A DNA stretch of 64,000 nt from Listeria_A hofi (lineage in GTDB: Bacteria; Bacillota; Bacilli; Lactobacillales; Listeriaceae). The notes under the pieces were generated by a model. That model was given only the letters and a program-made list of their open reading frames with translations, was not told where the DNA came from and searched no databases. Shown piece by piece: positions 33,396-40,859 of this stretch. The translations under genes were made by a program, and so were the position numbers. Position 1 is the stretch's first letter. Every line of letters begins with the position of its first letter. Location of the stretch: assembly GCF_963575615.1 (NCBI RefSeq), contig NZ_CAUYTL010000001.1, positions 124,001 to 188,000 on the forward strand. Reading direction: 5' to 3'.

Positions 33396-34475
33396 CTAAA
33401 ATCCCTCTAACTTCAAATTTTCGAAGTGCAACGGCTTTAGGTTCGTTACGGTCAGACCAACTAATCGAACGCTTTCCTCTCCATTGTAGACATCGCGCAA
33501 TAAACTAACGCCTGCATCATAAATAACATGTGCATCCCGTGTATATTCCAGTAATGATATTCTTCTAGTGATGGTACTAAAATCACTATATCGCAACTTC
33601 AATACCACTGTTCTACCATGTTTGCCAATCTGTTCGAGGGAACTTTCTATCTTCTGTGAAAAAAGAAACAACATATCTTGCATCTCTCGCTCATCGAAAA
33701 TATTGTTTGCAAATGTTGTCTCTTTACCAACAGACTTGCGCTCGCGATGAGGATTTACCTTAGAGTCTGACAAACCTCTCACTGCGCGGTACAAACGATA
33801 CCCTTGCTTGTTCAACTCTCGAATGAGATCCCATTCATTCCATGCTTTCAAATCTGCACCTGAATGAATACCTAATCTGTGCAGCTTCTCTGCGGTCACC
33901 TTGCCTACCCCATGAAATTTCGTAACCGGTAGCCCTTCTAAGAAAATTTCTGCATCTTCTGGTAGCACGACAGTCATGCCAGCTGGCTTTTTGAAATCAG
34001 AAGCTATTTTAGCGATAAATTTATTGTAAGAAACCCCAGCAGAAGCAGTCAAGCCTAATTCATGATAAATCGCATGCTGAATTTCTAAAGCTATTTTCAT
34101 TGCGGATTTAATACCTTTCTTATTCTCTGTCACGTCTAAATAAGCCTCATCCAAGGACATTGGCTCTACTAAATCTGTATAGCGATAAAATATTTCACGA
34201 ATTTGACGCGATACTTCTCGGTAATGCTCCATGTCCCCGTGTATGAAAATACCGTGTGGACATAGCTTGTATGCTTGTTTTGTAGGCATCGCTGAATGAA
34301 CGCCGAATTTTCTTGCTTCATATGAGCACGTAGAGACAACCCCTCGTTTGTTCGGATCTCCACCAATAATAAGCGCCTTGCCACGATATTCTGGATGATC
34401 TCGCTCCTCCACCGAAGCATAAAACGCATCCATGTCAATATGAATAATTTTACGGGTCTTATCCACTGTATTCAT
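33396..34475 (-). CDS. dinB: DNA polymerase IV (Y family)
   Basis: Error-prone translesion polymerase, 359 residues. Catalytic carboxylates in IIHIDMDAFYASVE (about 11-24) and MSLDEAYLDVTE (about 100-111); CSYEARKFGVHSAMP in the fingers; helix-hairpin-helix LPVTKFHGVGKVTAEKLHRLGI; C-terminal little-finger domain. No obvious SOS box was recognised in the short upstream gap. Confidence 0.95.
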   Translation of the reverse strand: MNTVDKTRKIIHIDMDAFYASVEERDHPEYRGKALIIGGDPNKRGVVSTCSYEARKFGVHSAMPTKQAYKLCPHGIFIHGDMEHYREVSRQIREIFYRYTDLVEPMSLDEAYLDVTENKKGIKSAMKIALEIQHAIYHELGLTASAGVSYNKFIAKIASDFKKPAGMTVVLPEDAEIFLEGLPVTKFHGVGKVTAEKLHRLGIHSGADLKAWNEWDLIRELNKQGYRLYRAVRGLSDSKVNPHRERKSVGKETTFANNIFDEREMQDMLFLFSQKIESSLEQIGKHGRTVVLKLRYSDFSTITRRISLLEYTRDAHVIYDAGVSLLRDVYNGEESVRLVGLTVTNLKPLHFENLKLEGF

Positions 34476-34556
34476 CGCCTTTCAACACAATTAACGAACG
34501 TTTGTTCCACCCCTTGATTATATACGCTTATTTAGCACATTGCAAGCTAAAAACAT

Positions 34557-34584
34557 AAAAAAAGAGCCACTGCATGAGTAACTC
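34557..34584 (-). terminator. Terminator after the SDR gene
   Basis: Minus-strand GAGTTACT/AGTGGCTC (8 bp with two G-U), five-base loop, then T7. Confidence 0.75.
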
Positions 34585-34595
34585 CTTTGCTTCTT

Positions 34596-35384
34596 TCATT
34601 TCTTCTCAAATGCACCTTTTCCGAAAAATTCAATTACGCGCGGCATAACTTGGTACATCCGCGAAATAACGTTCATTAGGAAGGGGAGATTTATTTCACG
34701 CTTTGGTTTGCCCATAATTCCCACAATTTTCGCCGCTACTTTTTCAGGTTTCAAAACGAGAAAACCGACATTATCAAGATAGTCCCCTGATTTATCTGCA
34801 ATGTCGAAAAAGCTAGTTGCAATAGGGCCTGGATTGACTGTAGTCACATGAATACCTACTGGATTCACTTCCATTCGCAAAGCATTGGAATATCCTAGAA
34901 CAGCAAATTTAGTCGCTGAATATGCAGATGATTTTGGGGTCGCAATTTTTCCAGCTTGGGAAGCAATATTGATAATATGACCAGATTTACGTTCTAGCAT
35001 GCTTGGTAAAACAAGTTGTGTCAAGCGCATTAAACCGAGCACATTTGTGTCAAACATCCGCTCTACTGTATCAAAATCTGTGGTTACAGCTTCTTCAAAA
35101 ATCCCAAAACCAGCACAGTTCACTAAAACATCAATTTTCGTATCACCAATTTTTTGAACCACATCTTGAACCTCTATAAAATTGGTCATATCCATCTTAT
35201 AGTAAGCGCTAACGACCCCATAATCGGCTTGAATTCGTGTTGATAACTCCGCTAATTTGTCTGTACGACGCGCTGTCAAAATTGTGTGCGCTCCTTGTGC
35301 AGCAACTTGGCGTGCCATCTCTGCGCCAAGACCATTCGATGCCCCAGTAATCATCACCGTTTTTCCTTTTAAAAAATCATTCAT
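34596..35384 (-). CDS. Short-chain dehydrogenase/reductase (YqjQ-like)
   Basis: NAD(P)-dependent oxidoreductase of 262 residues. Cofactor loop TGASNGLGAEMARQVA (14-29), NCAGFGIFE, catalytic Ser in HIINIASQAG and YxxxK in YSATKFAVLGYSN. A hydrophobic C-terminal stretch (NLPFLMNVISRMYQVMPRVIEFF) is typical of the YqjQ/DltE group. Starts 16 bases after rnz and is probably cotranscribed with it. Substrate unknown. Confidence 0.88.
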   Translation of the reverse strand: MNDFLKGKTVMITGASNGLGAEMARQVAAQGAHTILTARRTDKLAELSTRIQADYGVVSAYYKMDMTNFIEVQDVVQKIGDTKIDVLVNCAGFGIFEEAVTTDFDTVERMFDTNVLGLMRLTQLVLPSMLERKSGHIINIASQAGKIATPKSSAYSATKFAVLGYSNALRMEVNPVGIHVTTVNPGPIATSFFDIADKSGDYLDNVGFLVLKPEKVAAKIVGIMGKPKREINLPFLMNVISRMYQVMPRVIEFFGKGAFEKK

Positions 35385-35400
35385 CCTTTTTTAAACCCCT

Positions 35401-36315
35401 TTATAGTTCAAATATGGCCAAATCTGTTGCTATTTCTGTATTAGGAAAAATTTCACGACACTCTGATACAAGTTCACTGTTATCCTCGCGACTATATCTC
35501 GAACTAATATGCGTAATAATCAACCGTTTTGCTTCTGCTTTTTTAGCCAGAGTTGCTGCCTCTACTGTTGTGGAGTGCATATATTCACCTGCCATGTCGC
35601 CCATTTCCAAGCCAAAGGTCGCTTCATGAACGATAACATCCGCTTGCTTGGCAATTACGAACTCACTCTCCGTTGCTCTTGTATCACCAAAAATAGCAAT
35701 AATCCGCCCTTTTTTTGCCGGTCCGATAAACTGGCTACCATCCACAACGTTACCATTCTCCAACGTTATCGTCTTGCCTTCCTTCAATTCTTTAAAAATC
35801 GGCCCAGGCTTCACACCTAGCGCAGAAAGTCCAGCAGCATCAAGCGACCCCGTTTTGTCCGCCTCCTCAATCCGGTAGCCGTAACTTAAAATACCATGAT
35901 CGAGCTCTCGACAAATAACCTTAAAATCTGCATCTTCAAACACAATCTCACCATCAATTTCCACGATTTCAAGCGGATATTTCAAATGTGTACCGCTCAC
36001 AGCTAAGCTCGTCCGAATATAATTCGCAATCCCCAAAGGTCCATAAACCGTAAGCACTGTATCCCCACCTTGAAAAGAACGGCTACTAAGAAGTCCCGGC
36101 AAGCCAAAAATATGATCCCCATGTAGATGTGTAATAAATATTTTTTCTAATTTACTCAATTTAATCGAACTTCGCAAAATTTGATGTTGTGTCGCTTCCC
36201 CACAATCAAACAGCCAAATACTATTTCGTTCATTTAGCATCGTGAGCGCAATTGCCGTTACATTACGGCCTTTGGAAGGTACACCTGCTCCTGTTCCAAG
36301 AAAAATCAGTTCCAT
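35401..36315 (-). CDS. rnz: Ribonuclease Z
   Basis: Zinc-dependent endonuclease that trims the 3' ends of tRNA precursors lacking encoded CCA. The ~304-residue metallo-beta-lactamase has LIFLGTGAGVPSKGRNVTAIAL, the zinc motif THLHGDHIFGLPGLL, a flexible-arm region, IFGDTRATE, VHEATF and ITHISSRYS. ATG 36315 agrees with family N-termini (MELIFLGTG); an in-frame start 21 bases upstream is less likely. Divergent from zwf. Confidence 0.95.
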   Translation of the reverse strand: MELIFLGTGAGVPSKGRNVTAIALTMLNERNSIWLFDCGEATQHQILRSSIKLSKLEKIFITHLHGDHIFGLPGLLSSRSFQGGDTVLTVYGPLGIANYIRTSLAVSGTHLKYPLEIVEIDGEIVFEDADFKVICRELDHGILSYGYRIEEADKTGSLDAAGLSALGVKPGPIFKELKEGKTITLENGNVVDGSQFIGPAKKGRIIAIFGDTRATESEFVIAKQADVIVHEATFGLEMGDMAGEYMHSTTVEAATLAKKAEAKRLIITHISSRYSREDNSELVSECREIFPNTEIATDLAIFEL

Positions 36316-36640
36316 TTTGACCCACAATCCTTTCACTCATTCGCTACTAATCATACCATATTTATCTCTTTCATTGCACGCCTACCCCAAATCTTTTTCC
36401 GAATTTTTCGGTTCAATCAGTTGCACATTAGAAATCAAACCGCTAAAATAGTAAAGAATAATGAGGGCGACTTTGATTATATCTTCATTGTCTCATTTCC
36501 AGAACAAGCTTTGAAACTTCCTGCCTTTTTTATTTGGTTAGGATGTCCATCTAGCTTTACTAAAATCGAGCGAAGGCGAATGCTTGTCGCCGATTTATCT
36601 GGAGTATGCTACACACAATAATGAAAGAGGGTAAGTACGT
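36316..36640. other. rnz-zwf divergent intergenic region
   Basis: 325 bases with no gene. It must hold both promoters: on the minus strand GTGCAA-18-TATGAT, and on the plus strand TTGGTT (36535)-18-TACTAA are weak candidates. The zwf-proximal part carries a member of the dispersed repeat (36567-36608). Confidence 0.4.
36567..36608 (+). repeat. Dispersed intergenic repeat, copy C (upstream of zwf)
   Basis: Begins CGAGCGAAGGCG, as in copy A, and continues GCTTGTCGCCGATTTATCTGG... (36582-36608), which matches 38397-38423 downstream of zwf at 24 of 27 bases in the same orientation. AAATC/GATTT and GGCGA/TCGCC can pair as a hairpin. It ends about 30 bases before the zwf start. Confidence 0.6.
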
Positions 36641-38110
36641 ATGACAGAAGTGAAAGAACAAGTAGCTTTAATTACTATTTTTGGCGGTACGGGAGATTTG
36701 GCAAATCGCAAACTTTACCCTTCGCTATATCATCTCTTCACGAAAGGCTTTTTAAAAGAGAATTTCGCAGTGATTGGTACAGCTCGTCGTCCATGGACCA
36801 ATGATTTCTTTCGAGAAAAAGTGGTTGAATCATTGAAAGGCATCGAAAAAGAAGGCTTTGAACCAGAAGAATTTGCATCACATTTCTATTATCAATCGCA
36901 TGATGTAACTAATCGTGAATCATACGTTGAGCTTAAAAATTTGTCTGACGAGCTCGATAAAAAATATGCACTCCAAGGAAACCGCCTATTCTACCTTGCG
37001 ATGGCACCTAATTTCTTTGGAACAATCGCAAGTCGCTTAAAGTCAGAAGGTTTTGTCGATAATGCTGGATTCAGTCGCTTAATTATCGAAAAACCATTTG
37101 GTCGTGATTTGGCAAGTGCAGAAGAACTAAATGAGTCGCTTCGTCAAGCGTTTGATGAGAATGAGATTTACCGCATCGACCATTATTTGGGCAAAGAAAT
37201 GATTCAAAATATCTCTGTGATTCGTTTTGCGAACTCTATTATTGAGTCGCTTTGGAATAATCGCTACATTGATAATGTCCAAGTAACATTGAGTGAAACG
37301 CTTGGTGTCGAGGATCGTGGTCGCTATTATGAGGAAAGTGGTGCGCTTCGTGATATGGTTCAAAATCATATTCTGCAAATCGTATCCTTGCTAGCGATGG
37401 AACCACCAATTAAATTAACAACGCAGGAAATTCGCCATGAAAAAGTGCGCGCACTCCGTTCATTGCGTGTAATTGAAGGCGATGATGTGTATAAATATTT
37501 TGTACGCGGACAATATGGTCCTGGAACAGTAGATGGCAAAGAGTTACTCGGTTACCGTCAAGCTGATAACGTTGATCCTGATTCTAATACCGAAACCTTT
37601 GTTGCGGCAAAGCTCATGATTGATAATTTCCGCTGGAGCGGCGTTCCATTTTATATTAGAACTGGTAAACGTCTCGCCAAGAAAGCAACGCAAATCGCGA
37701 TTCAATTCAAAAACGTGCCAATGAATCTATTTGGTTCAAATCATTCGCTTGGTGGAAACGTACTGGTGATACACATTCAACCAGACGAAGGAATCACGCT
37801 ACACATGAACGTTAAAAAGCCAGGTCAAGGAATGTTGACAATGCCAGTTAATCTCAACTACGCTCACTCCTCACCAGATGGTATGAACACACCTGAGGCC
37901 TATGAAAAACTGATTCAAGACTGCCTAAATGGCGATGCAACTTACTTTTCGCATTGGGATGAAGTTTCCTTATCGTGGAATTTCATTGACAAAGTAGCAG
38001 CAGCTTGGTCGAATACGAAAGAGCATTTCCCGAACTACACATCCGGCACAATGGGACCGAAAGAAGCGGATAAATTAGTGTCACAGGATGGATTTAAGTG
38101 GTTTGATTGA
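36641..38110 (+). CDS. zwf: Glucose-6-phosphate 1-dehydrogenase
   Basis: First step of the oxidative pentose phosphate pathway: glucose 6-phosphate to 6-phosphogluconolactone with NADP. The 489-residue protein has the nucleotide loop IFGGTGDLANRKLYPSLY (13-30), EKPFGRDLASA, the active-site RIDHYLGKE with catalytic histidine, and FYIRTGKRLAKK. Normal length. Ribosome site AAAGAGGG before ATG 36641. Its strong terminator is 370 bases downstream, past repeat copy B. Confidence 0.97.
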   Translation: MTEVKEQVALITIFGGTGDLANRKLYPSLYHLFTKGFLKENFAVIGTARRPWTNDFFREKVVESLKGIEKEGFEPEEFASHFYYQSHDVTNRESYVELKNLSDELDKKYALQGNRLFYLAMAPNFFGTIASRLKSEGFVDNAGFSRLIIEKPFGRDLASAEELNESLRQAFDENEIYRIDHYLGKEMIQNISVIRFANSIIESLWNNRYIDNVQVTLSETLGVEDRGRYYEESGALRDMVQNHILQIVSLLAMEPPIKLTTQEIRHEKVRALRSLRVIEGDDVYKYFVRGQYGPGTVDGKELLGYRQADNVDPDSNTETFVAAKLMIDNFRWSGVPFYIRTGKRLAKKATQIAIQFKNVPMNLFGSNHSLGGNVLVIHIQPDEGITLHMNVKKPGQGMLTMPVNLNYAHSSPDGMNTPEAYEKLIQDCLNGDATYFSHWDEVSLSWNFIDKVAAAWSNTKEHFPNYTSGTMGPKEADKLVSQDGFKWFD

Positions 38111-38129
38111 TGAGATGAGGATAGGATAA

Positions 38130-38423
38130 AACTCATTTTCACACAAAATAAGCAAGATATCACAAATCGAGCGAAAGCGTTTGTATTCAGGGGATTTGGT
38201 GGAAGCCGGAGAGCTGCGTGTACGACTATACATGATGACTGAAAGTAGGGAGGGAGTCGTACCCCCGACCATGCGAGAAGTTAAGCGAAACTGTTCTTGT
38301 GTAGCAGAACCGGTGAAAGGATTAACCGTTCTCTGCGTTCACGCTTATATTGGAACTGTAACTCATTTCATATCGAACAGTCCCAACAATGCGAGCGCTT
38401 GTCGCCGATTTATTTGGGTTATG
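38130..38423 (+). repeat. Dispersed intergenic repeat, copy B (downstream of zwf)
   Basis: Composite of blocks seen elsewhere: 38130-38168 (copy A left block), CGAGCGAAAGCG at 38168, 38343-38382 (copy A right block, ends TCGAACAGTC) and 38397-38423 (copy C block). The 160-base insert at 38181-38342 is unique in this window and has several local hairpins (AGAAC...GTTCT near 38308-38334; GGAGAGC and CCCCCGACC segments). No coding frame is convincing. Could be a decayed mobile element or structured RNA. Confidence 0.55.
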
Positions 38424-38482
38424 TCTCAGACCCGAGCACATGAAATGTTTGTAGGATTAGAAGCTTAACCGGTTCTACCTAG

Positions 38483-38542
38483 CAAAAAACCTATCTTACC
38501 TACTTCGCATATTACAGAAGTAAGTAAGATAGGTTTTTTTGC
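38483..38542 (+). terminator. Strong terminator before yueI
   Basis: AAAAAACCTATCTTAC-TACTTC pairs with GAAGTA-GTAAGATAGGTTTTTT over 23 positions with one mismatch, 10-base loop, T7. A/T flanks make it potentially bidirectional; it ends the zwf/repeat transcript. Confidence 0.9.
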
Positions 38543-38584
38543 AGTCTAGCGCCCCCTACCGTTGTTCCCTTTTTCACAATTACA

Positions 38585-38593
38585 TGTTACAAT
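38585..38593 (+). promoter_or_regulatory. Extended -10 promoter candidate for yueI
   Basis: TGTTACAAT lies 32 bases before the yueI ATG and after the terminator. The -35 is poor. Confidence 0.4.
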
Positions 38594-38625
38594 GAAGGAG
38601 AATACAGAGTAAAAGGAGAATCAAT

Positions 38626-39063
38626 ATGCCAGAAAGCATTGACGATTATATCGATCGCGGTATCCATGGCGCAAAAGAAATTAATCCAGCCGAACGCAAA
38701 AAATACCTCGGTACTTTTCGAGAGAGAATCGAAATTCAGATGAGCAAACAAGAAGTTTTTCAGAAGTTTTGCACTAAAGAGTTAGAACAAGAAATGAAAT
38801 ATCACCCAAAGGCAAAACTCCTTTTAAACGGTTCTATCTCATATGAAATATTACGCGCTTATATTATGTTAGCAGAAAAACATAGAATTCCTTTTTCAAT
38901 TGTGGCACGTGAAGATGATGATACGCCTATTGGGCTTGTTCTGGCAGAAGATCATGAGATAAATCGTGAAGATACGCACCTCCATGAAACGCCCATTATA
39001 ACAGAAGACACAACAGGAAAAGTCACATTACTCGATAAAATCAAAGCTATTTTTCAAGATTAA
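38626..39063 (+). CDS. DUF1694 family protein (YueI-like)
   Basis: A 145-residue cytoplasmic protein of unknown function. It matches YueI of Bacillus: IDDYIDRGIHGAKEINPAERKKYLGTFRERI at the start and LNGSISYEILRAYIMLAEKHRIPFSIV in the middle, a fold related to L7Ae/peptide-release-factor-like domains by family annotation. Ribosome site AAAAGGAGAA before ATG. Followed after 14 bases by a tiny membrane-protein gene. Confidence 0.85.
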   Translation: MPESIDDYIDRGIHGAKEINPAERKKYLGTFRERIEIQMSKQEVFQKFCTKELEQEMKYHPKAKLLLNGSISYEILRAYIMLAEKHRIPFSIVAREDDDTPIGLVLAEDHEINREDTHLHETPIITEDTTGKVTLLDKIKAIFQD

Positions 39064-39077
39064 AGGAAGTGACATAA

Positions 39078-39218
39078 ATGCTCCATACGATTGTATTGGC
39101 ACTAGCGATTCTTGTCTTATTACAAACAGTCTATTTTTTCATACGCAAAAATACCGATATGGGTGTTATGTTCTTGCTTATCGGTATCGCCTTACTTATT
39201 ATTTCTACAATTGGTTAG
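39078..39218 (+). CDS. Small two-helix membrane protein (46 aa)
   Basis: A 46-codon frame starting ATG 39078 with AAAGGAAG upstream and ending TAG 39216-39218. It begins MLHTIVLALAILVLLQTVYF, then FIRKNTDMG and a second hydrophobic stretch (VMFLLIGIALLIISTIG). The spacing of 14 bases after yueI and a good ribosome site support translation. Predicted hairpin-like integral membrane peptide; function unknown. Confidence 0.7.
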   Translation: MLHTIVLALAILVLLQTVYFFIRKNTDMGVMFLLIGIALLIISTIG

Positions 39219-39237
39219 AGGACGTTTCAAAACAAGA

Positions 39238-39687
39238 TTAGCCTAGAGGTTCGCCGGTGTCTATTGCTGTGCGCAACCTCTTTTGCATGTCTCCGATTCC
39301 TCTTGTTCCATGGAGTGGAAATATAAATTGATTGTTTCTACCCGACACAGTCTCAAGTAGTGGGCGAAATTTTGCTCCACCTAGCATCACGATCGTTTCC
39401 TGCTTCATGTTTAGCGCCTGCCACTGCTCTGTTAACTCTTCTATTGAAATCGTGTTTGCCGTTACGCCTCGTGCTGTAAACCTCATATCATACGTTCCTG
39501 GCACAATTGAATCAGGGGCTAAAAATCCGTACTTAGGTGACAAAATCAAATACTCTCCGTCAAATTTTTCAGCATACCCTCTGCATAACCGGTGGAAGGT
39601 TCCTGTATAAGCCTCTTTTGCGAAAACTGGTCCTGCATCCTCATGCCGATCCCAAATTTTTGGCTTGCCTGATGGTATAATGATCAT
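39238..39687 (-). CDS. DUF6884-like protein
   Basis: A 149-residue protein with the pattern seen in DUF6884/YaaA-related proteins: IIIPSGKPKIWDRHEDAGPVFAKEAYTGTFHRLCRGYAEKFDGEYLILSPKYGFLAPDSIVPGTYDMRF, then VMLGGAKFRPLLE. Members are sometimes found in phages and defence neighbourhoods, but no function is assigned. It overlaps the upstream acetyltransferase gene by four bases. Confidence 0.7.
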   Translation of the reverse strand: MIIIPSGKPKIWDRHEDAGPVFAKEAYTGTFHRLCRGYAEKFDGEYLILSPKYGFLAPDSIVPGTYDMRFTARGVTANTISIEELTEQWQALNMKQETIVMLGGAKFRPLLETVSGRNNQFIFPLHGTRGIGDMQKRLRTAIDTGEPLG

Positions 39688-40217
39688 GACTTTCCCCTAT
39701 TTATTGGATATTCCCATAAAACAATCTTGCCACGGCTCTCTATTTTATCCTGATCAGGCTGATAAATAAAACCTGATTTACGCAACGCTTGAATCGAATA
39801 GGGATTATTCTCAAAGCTCCGCGCAAATATCCGCTTAATTTCAGGTTGCGCTTTTAGCCATATTATTAGTTCTGCTAACGCTTCCGTTATATAACCATTA
39901 TTTTGGTAAGCTGGCACGATACTGTATCCGAGCTCAATTTCTCCTGTTTCTTCTGGCTTGCCTTGTCCGCCTATTTCTCCAATGACCTTGTTCTCCTCTT
40001 TCAACACAATTAAATGCGTCCATTTTGTCATTTCTGGCTCTTTTTTCACATTTTCTAATATATACGGTAGGTAAAAAAAGAAATCGATTCCAGGCCATTC
40101 TCTGGACACAGCATAGCCCGATACCCGCTCCAGTTCATCTATGCCTGCAATCGTCGCTTTAATCCATTCTAAATTGTATTCTAATAACAACAATCGTTCC
40201 GTTTCTATTTTTCCCAT
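39684..40217 (-). CDS. GNAT N-acetyltransferase
   Basis: A 177-residue acetyltransferase: ETERLLLLEY start, HLIVLKEENKVIGEIGG core strands, GEIELGYSIVPAYQNNGYITEALAELI acetyl-CoA segment (with NNGY replacing the usual G-x-G at part of the loop) and a C-terminal ARSFENNPYSIQALRKSGF. Substrate unknown. Coupled to the DUF6884-like gene by a four-base overlap, so both may work together. Confidence 0.82.
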   Translation of the reverse strand: MGKIETERLLLLEYNLEWIKATIAGIDELERVSGYAVSREWPGIDFFFYLPYILENVKKEPEMTKWTHLIVLKEENKVIGEIGGQGKPEETGEIELGYSIVPAYQNNGYITEALAELIIWLKAQPEIKRIFARSFENNPYSIQALRKSGFIYQPDQDKIESRGKIVLWEYPINRGKS

Positions 40218-40326
40218 GTCAATACCTGACTTTCCGTTTCAATATATCTTCCTTCTAAAATTATCAAATTCCCCCTCATTACGCAAATTTTTTGCAATGT
40301 ACTACCTGTTATTATCACCATGTACT

Positions 40327-40341
40327 AATTTTTTGAAAACT
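40327..40341 (+). promoter_or_regulatory. CodY-like box, distal
   Basis: AATTTTTTGAAAACT matches AATTTTCWGAAAATT at 13 of 15 positions. It lies about 105 bases upstream of the ilv -35. Confidence 0.45.
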
Positions 40342-40355
40342 TTTTTCATTTTAAT

Positions 40356-40369
40356 TGTATGCGCTTACA
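40356..40369 (+). promoter_or_regulatory. cre-like site (CcpA) upstream of ilvD
   Basis: TGTATGCGCTTACA fits TGWAARCGYTWNCA with a single deviation. CcpA activates the ilv-leu operon in Bacillus subtilis, so a site here is plausible. Confidence 0.45.
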
Positions 40370-40431
40370 TCATTATCCATCAATCCATTTGCCATTGTAT
40401 TTCCCCTTTTCAATGAAATCCAAAAGCAACA

Positions 40432-40446
40432 AATTTTCAAATAACG
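40432..40446 (+). promoter_or_regulatory. CodY-like box adjacent to the ilv promoter
   Basis: AATTTTCAAATAACG agrees with the CodY consensus at 11 of 15 positions and ends two bases before the -35. CodY repression of branched-chain amino acid synthesis is established in Listeria. Confidence 0.4.
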
Positions 40447-40447
40447 G

Positions 40448-40475
40448 TTGACATTTCCCCGTCAAAAGCTATAAT
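40448..40475 (+). promoter_or_regulatory. Promoter of the ilv-leu operon
   Basis: TTGACA (40448-40453) and TATAAT (40470-40475), both perfect, with a 16-base spacer. The predicted transcript starts about 100 bases before the leader peptide. Confidence 0.85.
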
Positions 40476-40584
40476 TAATTATAATATTACATTGATTGAT
40501 ACTTACTTGGATTCAAAAGGCTACATACGAATTTGTAAAAGTATCTCATGATGATAAATTTGATTTTAGAGGAGTTAATGACTT

Positions 40585-40632
40585 ATGAAAACACTAAACC
40601 GAAATTATGTCATTACAATTTTATTACTCTAG
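40585..40632 (+). CDS. ilv-leu leader peptide (15 aa)
   Basis: ATG 40585 with GAGGAG upstream encodes MKTLNRNYVITILLL then TAG (40630-40632). Seven of the 15 residues are Leu, Ile or Val, clustered at the end, the hallmark of an attenuation leader. It stands between the operon promoter and a terminator with competing helices. L. monocytogenes has a comparable ribosome-mediated attenuator at this locus (Rli60). Confidence 0.85.
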   Translation: MKTLNRNYVITILLL

Positions 40633-40634
40633 CA

Positions 40635-40744
40635 AGGGTCTGGAACACTGTTTAAAACAAGCAGTCGTTTAGATCCTGTTTATCATTAAATGGGATACTT
40701 ATCTAGGCATCCCATTTTTTAACTCAAAAATGGGATGCTTTTTT
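40635..40744 (+). promoter_or_regulatory. Ribosome-mediated attenuator of ilvD
   Basis: Four segments follow the leader stop: AGGGTCT (40635) pairs with AGATCCT (40671); AAATGGGATAC (40688-40698) can pair with GCATCCCATTT (40707), which alternatively pairs perfectly over 13 bp with AAAAATGGGATGC (40726-40738) followed by T6. The last pairing is the terminator, the middle one the antiterminator. Ribosome stalling on Ile/Val/Leu codons would disturb the first helix. No T-box is present, unlike in Bacillus. Confidence 0.82.
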
Positions 40745-40859
40745 GTTGCCAATTTACCTTATCAATGTCATTTTTCATTCCAAAAGGTCATGCTAATTGA
40801 TATATTCTAAAAATTCAGCTTCGACCAACAATTATAATAAAGAAACGGGGAATATGCTC

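Noticed and set aside
38257..38286. Stretch resembling a 5S rRNA loop (ACCATGCGAGAAGTTAAGC)
   Set aside because: Only one local segment is similar; the terminal stem and other 5S domains are absent and no rRNA operon is nearby.
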